NCBI RefSeq assembly: GCF_021390475.1
Contig: NZ_JAJUWS010000009.1
Location: forward strand, 1 to 64,000
Origin: Streptomyces sp. ST2-7A
GTDB taxonomy: Bacteria; Actinomycetota; Actinomycetes; Streptomycetales; Streptomycetaceae
Reading direction: 5' to 3'
DNA: 64,000 bases
Position numbers and translations under genes: made by a program. The notes under the pieces were generated by a model. It saw nothing but the letters and a program-made list of their open reading frames with translations. It made no database searches and was not told the origin of the DNA. This document shows positions 24,541-34,204 of this stretch, piece after piece (the stretch's first letter is position 1; every line of letters starts with the position of its first letter).

Positions 24541-24572
24541 CCGAGGGGGCCCGGAGGTCCGGGCCCCCTCGG
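24541..24572. terminator. Bidirectional terminator between MBL gene and crp
   Basis: Perfect 15-bp inverted repeat ccgagggggcccgga / tccgggccccctcgg with a two-base centre, between convergent genes. Confidence 0.88.
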
Positions 24573-24609
24573 GGAGATCACGGTACCGGGGCCGGTCGGG
24601 CCCCCGGGA

Positions 24610-25284
24610 TCAGCGGCTGCGACGGGCCAGACGCTCGATGTCGAGCAGGATGACCGCGCGGGCCTCCAGCCGCAGCCAGCCGCGCGCCGCGAAGTCGGCG
24701 AGGGCCTTGTTGACGGTCTCCCGGGAGGCACCGACCAGCTGGGCCAGCTCTTCCTGGGTGAGGTCGTGCACCACGTGGATGCCCTCCTCCGACTGCACGC
24801 CGAAGCGGCGGGAGAGGTCCAGCAGAGCCTTGGCGACCCGGCCGGGCACGTCGGAGAAGACCAGGTCGGACATATTGTCGTTGGTGCGGCGCAGTCGGCG
24901 GGCGACGGCGCGCAGCAGGGCGCCGGCGACCTCGGGCCGGGCGTTGAGCCAGGGCTGGAGGTCGGCGTGGCCCAGGCCCAACAGCCGGGACTCGGTCACG
25001 GCGGTGGCGGTCGCGGTCCGGGGCCCCGGGTCGAACAGGGACAGTTCGCCGATCAGCTCACCGGCACCGAGGACGGCGAGCATGTTCTCCCGACCGTCGG
25101 CGGAGGTGCGGTGCAGCTTGATCTTGCCCTCGGTGACGACGTAGAGGCGGTCGCCCTGGTCGCCCTCGTGGAACAGCGCCTCGCCGCGCGAGAGCGTCGT
25201 CTCGGTCATGGAGGCGCGCAGCTCGGCCGCCTGCTCGTCGTCGAGCGCCGCGAAGAGCGGTGCGCGCCGCAGAACGTCGTCCAC
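24610..25284 (-). CDS. crp: Crp/Fnr-family cAMP receptor protein
   Basis: A 224-residue global regulator. The cyclic-nucleotide-binding domain spans about residues 10-120, with [20 protein letters not shown] matching the cAMP phosphate-binding cassette. The dimer helix is followed by a winged helix-turn-helix ([20 protein letters not shown]). It matches Streptomyces Crp, which affects germination and secondary metabolism. GTG 25284 is the start. The 900-base upstream region probably carries its promoter. It converges on the MBL gene. Confidence 0.95.
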   Translation of the reverse strand: MDDVLRRAPLFAALDDEQAAELRASMTETTLSRGEALFHEGDQGDRLYVVTEGKIKLHRTSADGRENMLAVLGAGELIGELSLFDPGPRTATATAVTESRLLGLGHADLQPWLNARPEVAGALLRAVARRLRRTNDNMSDLVFSDVPGRVAKALLDLSRRFGVQSEEGIHVVHDLTQEELAQLVGASRETVNKALADFAARGWLRLEARAVILLDIERLARRSR

Positions 25285-26205
25285 GAGTTCTCTCTCCCTG
25301 TCGGCCGTCGGCCCCGATCGGCTGTCCGCCGCTCGGCTGTCCGGATGTCGTCCCGGCCATCATGCCGGACGGTACGTCCTTTTCGCCGAGCGACAAGTCT
25401 GGCGTACCACGGCCGGTCGGGGCATACCAGGGGGCCGTTCGGGCTCCCCGGGGCGTTCCCGCGGGGGATTCGGGTCGGCAGGGGAGGCCGACCGGCCGGT
25501 GGTTACCGGGGAGTCAACCGGTCGGCGCGATATCCGGCGATGGCGGGAGCACGGGACGCGGCCGGTTTTCGATCCCCGGCGTGTTCGCCCGGGGCGAACA
25601 CGCCGGGTGGGTTCTCGGCGTACCCCCGCCTCGGTGCCGTCACCTCGGCCGGGGTGCCCGCCGACCGGTCGGCGGGCGGGTGTTCGACCGGCAGGCGTCC
25701 GCCTGGTCGCCGACACGGTCGGTCGCCGCTCGGCGGCGGATGCTCAGGGTCCGGCCGGTGCCGCCACCGCCCCTGGCCCGGCCGGGGTCGGCGGTCGGCG
25801 GTCGGCGGTGTCCGTTTCCCGGACCGGGTTCGCCGGGTTCACCGGGGTCGGCGGTCGGCCCCGACCGGTGTCCGCTTCCCGGCCCGGGGCCGTCGGGTTC
25901 GCCGGGGTTGTAGAGGTTGTGCCCCGGACCGGCCGTCCCGCCTCCGTGCCGGTCCGGTTGGGGCCGTCACCGGCGCCGGGCCCGGCCGTCATCCCACCGC
26001 CCCGCACGCCGTACCGTGGGGTCGCCCCGCGCCTACGCGCTGTCCCGTCCCCGCCCCGGCGCCGGATCCCGCGCCCCGCCCCGGCGCCGGATCCCGCGCC
26101 CCGTCCCGGCGCCGGACCGGCGTGGGACGGTCCTCGGCCGGGAACCGACCGGAACCCCGATGTTTCCGGTCCCGCCGGCATCGCCCGGCCCGTAACCTGG
26201 GGCGC
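25285..26205. other. Gene-free GC-rich intergenic region between crp and nth
   Basis: About 920 bases separating two divergent genes, with all frames open only because of extreme GC content. It contains short tandem motifs (ggtcggc repeated at 25790-25806) and, at about 26052-26117, two and a half copies of a 25-bp unit (core ccccggcgccggatcccgcg). No coding frame shows consistent codon bias or a ribosome site. It may hold promoters for crp (left) and nth (right); no specific operator can be named. Confidence 0.5.
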
Positions 26206-27054
26206 ATGTCACAGCGCAGCAACGCGGCCGGTGGGGGCCGCAAACCGGAGACCCGGCTCGCGATGGTCCGCCGGGCCCGCCGGATCAACCGAGAGTTGGC
26301 CGAGGTCTTCGACTACGCCCACCCGGAGCTGGACTTCCGCGACCCCTTCGAGTTGTTGGTCGCCACCGTGCTGTCCGCGCAGACCACCGACCTGCGGGTC
26401 AACCGCACCACCCCGGCGCTCTTCACGGCGTACCCCGACCCCGCGTCGATGGCCGACGCCGACCCCGAGAAGCTGGAGGAGTTGATCCGCCCCACCGGCT
26501 TCTTCCGCAACAAGGCGAAGTCGCTGCTCGGCCTGTCGGCGATGCTCCGTGACGAGTTCGACGGCGAGGTGCCCGGCCGGCTGGAGGACCTGGTGAAACT
26601 GCCGGGCGTCGGGCGCAAGACGGCCTTCGTCGTCCTGGGCAACGCCTTCGGCGTCCCCGGCCTGACCGTGGACACCCACTTCGGGCGCCTGGTGCGCCGG
26701 TGGGGCCTGACCGAGTCCACCGACCCGGAGCGGGTGGAGGCGGAGATCGCGGAGATCATCCCGAAGAAGGAATGGACGGACTGGTCCCACCGCGTCATCT
26801 TCCACGGCCGCCGCATCTGCCACTCCCGCAAGCCGGCCTGCGGCGCCTGCCCGATCACCCACCTGTGTCCGGCGTACGGGGAGGGCGAGACGGACCCGGA
26901 GAAGGCGAAGGCGTTGCTCAAGTACGAGATGGCGGGCCTGCCCGGGCAGCGGCTGCGACCCCCGGGGAACTTCCCCGGGCCGCCCGCGGCGCCGGCCGAC
27001 CCCTCCTCATCCGCCGACGCGGCGGGCGACATCCCCTCCACGGAACGCGCGTGA
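26206..27054 (+). CDS. nth: Endonuclease III (DNA glycosylase/AP lyase)
   Basis: A 282-residue base-excision repair enzyme removing oxidised pyrimidines. The helix-hairpin-helix is [17 protein letters not shown] with the catalytic Lys; the catalytic Asp is in [12 protein letters not shown] 4Fe-4S cluster motif C-x6-C-x2-C-x5-C is seen in [18 protein letters not shown]. The C-terminal 45 residues are disordered and Pro/Ala-rich. Its stop overlaps the start of the CoA-type NUDIX gene (GTGA), a conserved streptomycete pairing. Confidence 0.96.
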   Translation: MSQRSNAAGGGRKPETRLAMVRRARRINRELAEVFDYAHPELDFRDPFELLVATVLSAQTTDLRVNRTTPALFTAYPDPASMADADPEKLEELIRPTGFFRNKAKSLLGLSAMLRDEFDGEVPGRLEDLVKLPGVGRKTAFVVLGNAFGVPGLTVDTHFGRLVRRWGLTESTDPERVEAEIAEIIPKKEWTDWSHRVIFHGRRICHSRKPACGACPITHLCPAYGEGETDPEKAKALLKYEMAGLPGQRLRPPGNFPGPPAAPADPSSSADAAGDIPSTERA

Positions 27055-27854
27055 GCGCCGGCGCGCCCGGCCCGGGCATGTCCCCCTCCGCGGCCGGGCC
27101 CTCCGCGGCCGGGGTTCCCCGCCCCGCCTCCGGCGTCACCGGTACGGCCCCGCTCCCCGCCGGAACCGTGCCGGTGGCGTCCCCGTCGCCGGCCGGGCTG
27201 ACCACGGCGGGCCTGCCCTCCTGGCTGGCCCCCGTGAACCGGGCGGCGGCGGCCGTCGCCGCCGGCGGGCTCGGTGGCCTGCGGCGCCCGCCGGAGAGCG
27301 GCGGACGACCGGCGGCGGTACTGGTGCTCTTCGGCGAGGGCGCGGTCGGCCCGGAACTGCTGCTCATGCAACGCGCCTCCAGTCTGCGCGACCACCCCGG
27401 CCAGTGCTCCTTTCCCGGCGGCGGCCTGGACCCGGAGGACGGCGATCCCGCCGGTGAGGGCCCGGTGCGGGCCGCGCTGCGCGAGGCCCGGGAGGAGACC
27501 GGCCTCGATCCGGCGGGGGTGCAGCCGTTCGCCACCCTGCCGAACCTCTTCATCCCGCCCAGCGGGTTCGTCGTCACGCCCGTGCTCGCCTGGTGGCGGG
27601 AGCCCACTCCGGTGGGAGCGGTCGATCCCGGCGAGACCGCACGGGTGTTCACCGCGCCCGTCCGACGGCTGACCGACCCGGCCCACCGGGTCACCGTCGT
27701 GCACCCCAGCGGGTACCGGGGATCGGCCTTCCTGGTCTCCGACGCCCTCGTGTGGGGGTTCACCGCGGGCGTGATCGACCTGATTTTGCGTCATGCCGGA
27801 TGGGAAAGGCCCTGGGATCGTACCCGGGAGATCCCCCTGGACCTCTCCGCATGA
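27051..27854 (+). CDS. NUDIX hydrolase, CoA pyrophosphatase-like
   Basis: A 267-residue protein. A disordered Ala/Pro/Ser-rich N-terminus (1-50) precedes a NUDIX domain with the CoA-specific UPF0035 motif [20 protein letters not shown] and the Nudix box [20 protein letters not shown] / [12 protein letters not shown]. These enzymes split CoA or acyl-CoA into phosphopantetheine and 3',5'-ADP. GTG 27051 overlaps the nth stop. The marP-like gene follows 13 bases later. Confidence 0.92.
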   Translation: MSAGAPGPGMSPSAAGPSAAGVPRPASGVTGTAPLPAGTVPVASPSPAGLTTAGLPSWLAPVNRAAAAVAAGGLGGLRRPPESGGRPAAVLVLFGEGAVGPELLLMQRASSLRDHPGQCSFPGGGLDPEDGDPAGEGPVRAALREAREETGLDPAGVQPFATLPNLFIPPSGFVVTPVLAWWREPTPVGAVDPGETARVFTAPVRRLTDPAHRVTVVHPSGYRGSAFLVSDALVWGFTAGVIDLILRHAGWERPWDRTREIPLDLSA

Positions 27855-27867
27855 GACGGTTGCCGTC

Positions 27868-29067
27868 ATGAACGCGCTGGACTACCTGCTGCTGCTCGCC
27901 GCCGTCTGGTTCGCCGTCGTCGGCTACCGGCAGGGCTTCGTGGTCGGCATCCTCTCGGTGTTGGGGTTCCTCGGCGGCGGCCTGGCCGCCCTGTACCTGG
28001 TGCCGATCGTGTGGGAGCGGGTGGGCAACGGCTCGCCGCCGGGCACGGGTTGGGTGATCGCCGCGGTGGTGGTGGTCATCGTCTGCGCCTCCGCCGGGCA
28101 GGCCGTGACCACTCATGTGGGCAACCGGCTCAGACAGCACATCACCTGGTCGCCGGCGAGGGCGCTGGACGCCACCGGCGGTGCCCTGGTGAACGTGCTG
28201 GCGATGCTGTTGGTGGCGTGGCTGATCGGTTCGGCGCTGGCCACCACCACACTGCCGACCATCGGGCGCGAGGTGCGCGGTTCCCAGGTGCTGCACGGCG
28301 TCTCCAGGGTGCTGCCCGACCACGCCGACACCTGGTTCTCCGACTTCAGTTCGATCCTCGCCCAGCACGGCTTCCCGCAGGTCTTCACCCCCTTCTCCGG
28401 GGAGACCATCACCGACGTGCCGCCGCCCGACCAGGCGTTGGCCGTCAGTCCGGCGGTGGAGCGGGCCCGTGAGTCCATCGTGAAGGTGGCCGGGACCGCG
28501 CCGAGTTGCGGGAAGGTCCTGGAGGGCACCGGCTTCGTCTTCGCCCCGCAGCGGGTGATGACCAACGCCCACGTGGTGGGCGGGGTCAACGAGCCGACGG
28601 TGCAGATCGGCGGCGAGGGCCGGGTGTACGACGCCCGGGTGGTGCTCTACGACTGGGAGCGGGACGTGGCCGTGCTGTACGTCCCCGACCTTCGGGCCCC
28701 GGCGCTGGAGTTCGCCGGGGAGGACGCGGTCGGCGGGGACGACGCCATCGTCGCGGGCTTCCCGGAGAGCGGCCCGTTCGACGTGCGGGCCGCCCGGGTG
28801 CGCGAGCGCATCCAGGCCAACGGCCCGGACATCTACCGCCGGGGCACCGTGCAGCGCGACGTGTACTCCCTGTACGCGATGGTCCGGCAGGGCAACTCCG
28901 GCGGACCGCTGCTGACCCCCGACGGCCGGGTGGCGGGGGTCATCTTCGCCAAGTCCCTGGACGACGACAACACCGGTTACGCGCTGACCAACGACGAGGT
29001 GGCCGGGATCGTCGAGCGCGGTCGCGCCGTCGACGGTGCCGTGGACAGTCAGAGCTGCGCCATGTGA
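27868..29067 (+). CDS. MarP-like membrane serine protease (CvpA-trypsin fusion)
   Basis: A 399-residue protein. A CvpA/colicin V production-type domain with four TM helices (about 1-135; LDYLLLLAAVWFAVVGYRQG) precedes an extracytoplasmic trypsin-like protease. The catalytic triad is His in MTNAHVVGG, Asp in YDWERDVAVLY and Ser in VRQGNSGGPLL. Two cysteines (APSCGK and SQSCAM) match the disulfide pair of MarP, the mycobacterial acid- and oxidative-stress protease. It is the third gene of the nth-NUDIX-marP run, the same order as around MarP in mycobacteria. Confidence 0.93.
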   Translation: MNALDYLLLLAAVWFAVVGYRQGFVVGILSVLGFLGGGLAALYLVPIVWERVGNGSPPGTGWVIAAVVVVIVCASAGQAVTTHVGNRLRQHITWSPARALDATGGALVNVLAMLLVAWLIGSALATTTLPTIGREVRGSQVLHGVSRVLPDHADTWFSDFSSILAQHGFPQVFTPFSGETITDVPPPDQALAVSPAVERARESIVKVAGTAPSCGKVLEGTGFVFAPQRVMTNAHVVGGVNEPTVQIGGEGRVYDARVVLYDWERDVAVLYVPDLRAPALEFAGEDAVGGDDAIVAGFPESGPFDVRAARVRERIQANGPDIYRRGTVQRDVYSLYAMVRQGNSGGPLLTPDGRVAGVIFAKSLDDDNTGYALTNDEVAGIVERGRAVDGAVDSQSCAM

Positions 29068-29325
29068 GACGGGCTCCCCGGTGTCGACGCCCGACGCCCG
29101 GGGACCCCGCCGACGACCACGGCGACACCCCCCGACACACGCCGCGCGCCCCGCTCCGGAGGAATCCGGGGCGGGACGCGCGGAGCGTGGTGCGTGCGTG
29201 CGTGGGTCGGGCCGGGGGCGTCGGCGGCGGGAGGCCGTCGGCTCTCCGGCGGATGGATCGGTGGGTAGGGAACGGGTGAATCGGCGTCGGGACGTGGTGT
29301 GGGTACCGGTTCGGTACGAACCGGG

Positions 29326-29517
29326 TCAGCCGCGCGGATGGCGCAGTCGGGTACCCACCCAGCGTGCCCGGCGCCGGAGGAGGTGCGGGAATCCGATCAG
29401 CGGATCCCCGGGGCGGAAGGAGCCGAGATGCCGAACGGCGCTCTGCGCCGGTGCGGCGGCTCCGTTGCCGCTTCGGGAGATGCGTGCCACATCACGGTGG
29501 TCGTGCGTCCAGCCCAT
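29326..29517 (-). CDS. Possible small basic protein downstream of the alpha/beta hydrolase
   Basis: A 63-codon frame (GWTHDHRDVARIS at the start, FPHLLRRRARWVGTRLRHPR near the end) with a GGGGG ribosome-like site before ATG 29517. Codon usage is moderately GC3-biased but weaker than in neighbours. It could be a genuine small DNA- or membrane-binding protein, or chance. The rest of 29068-29678 holds only a weak hairpin at about 29149-29174 that may terminate the marP-like transcript. Confidence 0.35.
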   Translation of the reverse strand: MGWTHDHRDVARISRSGNGAAAPAQSAVRHLGSFRPGDPLIGFPHLLRRRARWVGTRLRHPRG

Positions 29518-29678
29518 ACCCCCGACTCTGCCCCACTCGCGCGATCGGTAACCGTCCACGGCACCGGCTTCTCGACCGTGCCGCCGGTACGTGCCGCGGG
29601 CCGGTACCGGTCCGCACGGCCCCGGCGTGGGATGAACCACCGGTGAACAGTGGGCGGATGTCGGATGAACGGCGGCGA

Positions 29679-30617
29679 TCAGCGATCGGGCTCCGGGTCC
29701 CGCAGCCAACGGATCAGCTCCGAGGTGAAGGCCAGCGGGTCCTCCTCGTGCGGGTAGTGGCCCAGGCCCTCGAACAGCCGCCAGCGGTAGGGCGCCTCGA
29801 CGTACGCCGCCGATCCGGCGGCGCTGCGGGCGCGCACCACCGGGTCCAGGGCGCCGTGCAGGTGCAGGGTCGGCACCCGCACCGGGGTCCGCATCCGTCG
29901 GTTGAAGGCGATGCCGTCCGGGCGGGCCAGGGAGCGCACCATCCACCGGTAGGGCTCCACCGCGCAGTGGGCGGTGGGCGGGATGCACATCGCGCGGCGG
30001 AACACCTTTACGGCCTCCTCGTCGGGGCCGCCCGCCGGTCCCGACCACTCCTCCAGTAGTCGGGCGACCTCGGCGCCGTCGTCGGCGATCAGCCGTCGCT
30101 CGGGCAGCCACGGACGCTGGAACCCCCACACCGCGCCGCTCGCGGCTGTCTGCCGGGGGTCGCGCAGCAGCGCGGCCCGCCAGGCCCGGGGGTGCGGCAT
30201 CGAGGAGACCGCCAGTCGGCGCACCAGCTTGGGACGCATCACCGCCGCCGTCCACGCCAGGTAACCGCCCAGGTCGTGACCGACCAGCGCGGCGTCCGGC
30301 TCGCCGAGGGAGCGGATCACGCCGGTGACGTCCAGCGCCATGTTGGCCGGGTCGTACCCGCGGGGGGTGCGATCGCTGCCACCCACACCCCGCAGGTCCA
30401 TCGCCACGGCGCGGTACCCCGCCTCGGCGAGGGCGGGCAACTGCCGGCGCCAGGTCCACCAGAACTGGGGGAAGCCGTGCAGCAGCAGTACCAGGGGGCC
30501 CTCGCCCATCTCGGCGATGTGGAAGCGGGCGCCGTTGGCGGCGACGTCGCGGTGGGTCCAGGGGCCGTCCCGGTGGACGACCCCGGCGCGCGCCTCGGAG
30601 TGCTCGGGTGCGGTCAT
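29679..30617 (-). CDS. Alpha/beta hydrolase, epoxide hydrolase-like
   Basis: A 312-residue alpha/beta-hydrolase. The oxyanion region is LLLHGFPQFWWTWR (HGFP typical of epoxide hydrolases). The nucleophile elbow is LVGHDLGGYLAW with Asp as nucleophile, as in epoxide hydrolases and dehalogenases. The acid and base are near HGALDPVV and EGLGHYPHEEDP. It probably opens epoxides or cleaves haloalkane-like bonds; the natural substrate is unknown. ATG 30617 is chosen. An AT-richer promoter-like stretch (gaccaatcaagaccaaagg) lies at 30748-30766. Confidence 0.9.
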   Translation of the reverse strand: MTAPEHSEARAGVVHRDGPWTHRDVAANGARFHIAEMGEGPLVLLLHGFPQFWWTWRRQLPALAEAGYRAVAMDLRGVGGSDRTPRGYDPANMALDVTGVIRSLGEPDAALVGHDLGGYLAWTAAVMRPKLVRRLAVSSMPHPRAWRAALLRDPRQTAASGAVWGFQRPWLPERRLIADDGAEVARLLEEWSGPAGGPDEEAVKVFRRAMCIPPTAHCAVEPYRWMVRSLARPDGIAFNRRMRTPVRVPTLHLHGALDPVVRARSAAGSAAYVEAPYRWRLFEGLGHYPHEEDPLAFTSELIRWLRDPEPDR

Positions 30618-30804
30618 GCGGCGAGTCTTTCACCTCGGCGGCGGGATGGCCGAAAGATCCCCGGCGGGGCGTGGTGAAGGACCGTGATCCTCGCCGTCCG
30701 GTGCCGGCCGCCACCGGGTGCCGGCGACCCGTACGGATGTCCGAAAACGACCAATCAAGACCAAAGGTGATCGGAGGTGGCCGGCGGGAACCGGAGGTGC
30801 TCCG

Positions 30805-30848
30805 GCCCATCGCCCCGCACCGACCTCGGGCGGCGCGGGGCGATGGGC
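30805..30848 (-). terminator. Terminator after the holin-like gene
   Basis: Fourteen-bp perfect stem gcccatcgccccgc / gcggggcgatgggc with a 16-base loop, 90 bases downstream of the minus-strand gene at 30938. The rest of 30618-30937 holds the promoter of the hydrolase gene. Confidence 0.75.
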
Positions 30849-30937
30849 GGCCCCGCCGGGAGTTCGCCCCGGGGCCCCGGAGAACCGTTCGAAGGGTGTC
30901 CCGCGGGTGCGGGAGGGCGGGTCGCCCCGCCCGCCGG

Positions 30938-31411
30938 TCACCGCTCGACGACGGCCCGGTGGGAACCGCTGCCGTTGGACGAGGCCGGCGGCAGGGCCGG
31001 GGCGTCACCGCGCGGGTGCGGCCTGACGTTGGAGAGCACGGCGGCCGACTCCTTGAAGGAGGCGGTCAGATCCTCCTTGGGGGAGTTGCGCTTCAGCAGG
31101 GCCCGTCCCACCAGCGCGAGCACCCCGGCGACCAGCAGGAACACGCCTGCGGTGATCAGGAAGGCGATGGCGAGCGGCACGTTCCACCAGGCGTGCAGCC
31201 AGTACCCCAGGGCCAGGGCGAAGGGTGGCAGCGAGAAGATCGCGACCACACCCGCCGCCGCCAGGGCGGCACCCCCCGTACCCGCCTGCTGTACGTCGTG
31301 CTTGAGTCGGGCCTTGGCGAGTTCCATCTCGTCCCGCATCAGTCCGGAGAGCTCACCGGTGGCGTCGGACACCAAACGGCCGATGCTGCGTCCCTCGTCC
31401 GCTGCGCTCAT
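30938..31411 (-). CDS. Phage holin-superfamily III (DUF1469) membrane protein
   Basis: A 157-residue protein with a soluble N-terminal helix (LVSDATGELSGLMRDEMELA, then KARLKHDVQQAG), two TM helices (AALAAAGVVAIFSLPPFALA; LAIAFLITAGVFLLVAGVLA) and a charged cytosolic tail. This family is widespread in actinobacteria and is not known to lyse cells; some members shape membranes. ATG 31411 overlaps the stop of the small upstream frame (ATGA). Confidence 0.88.
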   Translation of the reverse strand: MSAADEGRSIGRLVSDATGELSGLMRDEMELAKARLKHDVQQAGTGGAALAAAGVVAIFSLPPFALALGYWLHAWWNVPLAIAFLITAGVFLLVAGVLALVGRALLKRNSPKEDLTASFKESAAVLSNVRPHPRGDAPALPPASSNGSGSHRAVVER

Positions 31412-31557
31412 CGTGGCCTCTTCTCCTCATCGCTCACTCGTGGGTCGGGGTCGATCACGGCGTTCGGCTCCGACACCCGGTCGGGCCCGCCGTCGGTGTC
31501 GGCGGATTCCGCCGAACGGTGGTCCCCGGGCGCGTGCCGTTCCGGGCTCCCCGCCAT
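31408..31557 (-). CDS. Small acidic hydrophilic protein coupled to the holin-like gene
   Basis: A 49-residue frame from ATG 31557 (MAGSPERHAPGDHRS at the start, DPDPRVSDEEKRPR at the end) with good third-position GC. Its TGA overlaps the next ATG by four bases, implying translational coupling. The frame can be extended to 31776 but that part is Gly/Arg-rich and less convincing. Function unknown; it may be a leader peptide or small partner of the membrane protein. The remainder up to acs (31558-31923) shows no clear gene. Confidence 0.4.
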   Translation of the reverse strand: MAGSPERHAPGDHRSAESADTDGGPDRVSEPNAVIDPDPRVSDEEKRPR

Positions 31558-31923
31558 CCGCAGATGGTATGCGGGGTCACCGGCGCCCCGGTGGCCCGGC
31601 GCGCCGCCGGGGCCGGAGGCTCCCGTTCCGACGGGCTCCGGGGTGCCCCGGGTGTCGCTCCCGTTCCTCCCGTCGTCCGGTTTCCCTTTCCGCCTTCCCC
31701 GTCCACCCGGTTTCTCCCCTTCTTCGGGGCGTACTTCGCGGGGTACTTCGCGGCCGGACCCCGGGGCTCCGGCCACGGCTCCTGCCGCACCGGCCGGGGC
31801 GCCCCGTCGGGGTCCCGCCCGGATCCCGGGGGGTCGAGTGGAATTCGGGTGGGACGCACCCGGCGCCGGTGATCACCGTGCCCGCCGTCCGCGTCGGGAC
31901 AGGGGTGGCGGGGTGGCGGGGGC

Positions 31924-33921
31924 TCAGTCCTCGCCACCGCTGCCGGAGGGCAGCTTGTCCTGGATCAGCTGCATCACCGAGGAGTCGGTGAGGGTGGTGA
32001 CGTCACCCAGCTCACGGTTCTCCGCCACGTCCCGCAGCAGGCGGCGCATGATCTTGCCGGACCGGGTCTTGGGCAGCTCGGCGACCGGCAGGATCCGCTT
32101 GGGCTTGGCGATGGGGCCGAGCTGCTTGCCGACGTGCGCCCGCAGCTCCTCCACCAGACCCTCGTCCTCGGCGGCCGATCCGCGCAGGATCACGAAGGCG
32201 CAGATGGCCTGGGTGGTCTGCGGGTCGGCGGCGCCCACCACGGCCGCCTCTGCGACCTTGGGGTGGGAGACGAGGGCGGACTCGACCTCGGTGGTGGAGA
32301 TGTTGTGACCCGACACCAGCATGACGTCGTCCACCCGGCCCAGCAGCCAGACATCGCCGTCGGCGTCCTTCTTGGCGCCGTCCCCCGCGAAGTACAGGGG
32401 CGCGCCCCTCTCCAGGCCCGGCACCGAGCCGGCGCGGAAGCGGGACCAGTAGGTGTCGATGTACCGCTGGTCGTCGCCCCAGATGGTGCGCAGCATCGAG
32501 GGCCACGGCTCGGTCAGCACCAGGTAGCCGCCGTTGCCGTCGGGTACCGCGTTGGCCTCGTCGTCCACCACCGTGGCGCCGATGCCGGGCAGCGGCACCT
32601 GGGCCGATCCGGGCTTGGTGGAGGTCACGCCCGGCAGGGGGCTGACCATCATGGCGCCGGTCTCGGTCTGCCACCAGGTGTCCACGATCGGGGTGCGGCC
32701 ACCGCCGATGTGCTCGCGATACCAGATCCATGCCTCGGGGTTGATGGGTTCGCCCACCGAGCCGAGGACGCGCAGCGAGGACAGGTCGAACTCCGCGGGG
32801 ATCTCGTCGCCCCACTTCATGCACGCCCGGATCGCGGTCGGGGCGGTGTACAGCAGGGTGACGCCGTACTTCTGGACGACCTCCCACCAGCGGCCCCGGT
32901 GCGGGGTGTCGGGGGTGCCCTCGTAGATGACCTGGGTCGCGCCGTTGGAGAGCGGCCCGTAGACGATGTACGAGTGCCCGGTCACCCAGCCGATGTCGGC
33001 GGTGCACCAGTAGACGTCGCTCTCCGGCTTGAGGTCGAAGACGGCGTGGTGGGTGTAGGAGGTCTGGGTGAGGTAGCCGCCGGAGGTGTGCAGGATGCCC
33101 TTGGGCTTCCCGGTGGTGCCGGAGGTGTAGAGGATGAACAGCGGGTGCTCGGCCTCGAAGGCCTCCGGGGTGTGCTCGGGGGACTGCCGACCGACGGTCT
33201 CGTGCCACCACAGGTCGCGGCCCTCGGTCCAGGCGGTCTCCTCGCCGGTGCGGCGCACCACCAGGACGTTGCGGACCTGCTCGGTGCCGGGCCGGGTGAG
33301 GGCCTCGTCCACGGCGGGCTTGAGGGGTGAGGGCTTGCCGCGCCGGTAACCGCCGTCGGAGGTGATGACCAGACGGGCGTCGGCGTCCTGGATGCGGGTG
33401 GCCAGCGCGTCGGCGGAGAATCCGCCGAAGACCACCGAGTGGGGGGCGCCCAGACGGGCGCAGGCGAGCATCGCGATGACCGCCTCGGGGATCATCGGCA
33501 GGTAGATCGCGACCCGGTCGCCGCTGCGGACACCCAGCTCCAGCAGGGCGTTGGCGGCGCGGGAGACCTCCTCGCGCAGCTCGGTGTAGGTGATGCTCCG
33601 GGTGTCACCCGGCTCGCCCTCGAAGTGGAGGGCGACCCGGTCGCCGTGTCCGGCCTCGACGTGCCGGTCCACGCAGTTGTGGGCGACGTTCAGCCGGCCG
33701 TCGGCGAACCACTTGGCGAAGGGCGCGTCGGACCAGTCGAGGGTCTGCTCGGGTTCCACGGCCCAGTCCAGTCGGCGGGCCTGTTCGGCCCAGAACCCGA
33801 GACGATCGGCGGCGGCCCGTTCGTAGGCGTCGGCGGTGACGTTGGCCCCGTCGGCGACCTCGGCGGGCGGCGGGAACCGCCGATCCTCCGTCATGAGATT
33901 GGCCAGACTCTCGTTGCTCAC
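31924..33921 (-). CDS. acs: Acetyl-CoA synthetase
   Basis: A 665-residue AMP-forming acetate:CoA ligase that converts acetate, ATP and CoA to acetyl-CoA. Motifs: P-loop [21 protein letters not shown] (acetate pocket Trp), [15 protein letters not shown] (hinge), and [15 protein letters not shown] containing the Lys that is reversibly acetylated. Length matches Acs (about 650). GTG 33921 is preferred with GGGAGA upstream, just ahead of the usual [13 protein letters not shown] start. It precedes the hydrophilic/holin genes but ends 370 bases before them. Confidence 0.97.
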   Translation of the reverse strand: MSNESLANLMTEDRRFPPPAEVADGANVTADAYERAAADRLGFWAEQARRLDWAVEPEQTLDWSDAPFAKWFADGRLNVAHNCVDRHVEAGHGDRVALHFEGEPGDTRSITYTELREEVSRAANALLELGVRSGDRVAIYLPMIPEAVIAMLACARLGAPHSVVFGGFSADALATRIQDADARLVITSDGGYRRGKPSPLKPAVDEALTRPGTEQVRNVLVVRRTGEETAWTEGRDLWWHETVGRQSPEHTPEAFEAEHPLFILYTSGTTGKPKGILHTSGGYLTQTSYTHHAVFDLKPESDVYWCTADIGWVTGHSYIVYGPLSNGATQVIYEGTPDTPHRGRWWEVVQKYGVTLLYTAPTAIRACMKWGDEIPAEFDLSSLRVLGSVGEPINPEAWIWYREHIGGGRTPIVDTWWQTETGAMMVSPLPGVTSTKPGSAQVPLPGIGATVVDDEANAVPDGNGGYLVLTEPWPSMLRTIWGDDQRYIDTYWSRFRAGSVPGLERGAPLYFAGDGAKKDADGDVWLLGRVDDVMLVSGHNISTTEVESALVSHPKVAEAAVVGAADPQTTQAICAFVILRGSAAEDEGLVEELRAHVGKQLGPIAKPKRILPVAELPKTRSGKIMRRLLRDVAENRELGDVTTLTDSSVMQLIQDKLPSGSGGED

Positions 33922-34204
33922 GACATCTCCCTTGCGCCGCCGACATGTGTCCCGGAACACACCTCACCAGCCCATCTGCCCTTTGACAAGGGTTTCCGAA
34001 CAAGTGGTCCAGACCTGTCACGGCGAGCGGTCGCGTCCGCGCGGCGAGCGGTTCGGCCCCGCGACGAACGGACGGTCGGGGAAAAATCCATGTGACCGTC
34101 CCGGGTCGTCCCGGAGTCGGGACGTGGTTCGCACGGGGTCGCCCCGGGGGCGGGGCGCGCTCGGACGGACCCGACCACACCCCGCCCCGGATCGGGGGAC
34201 GCGC

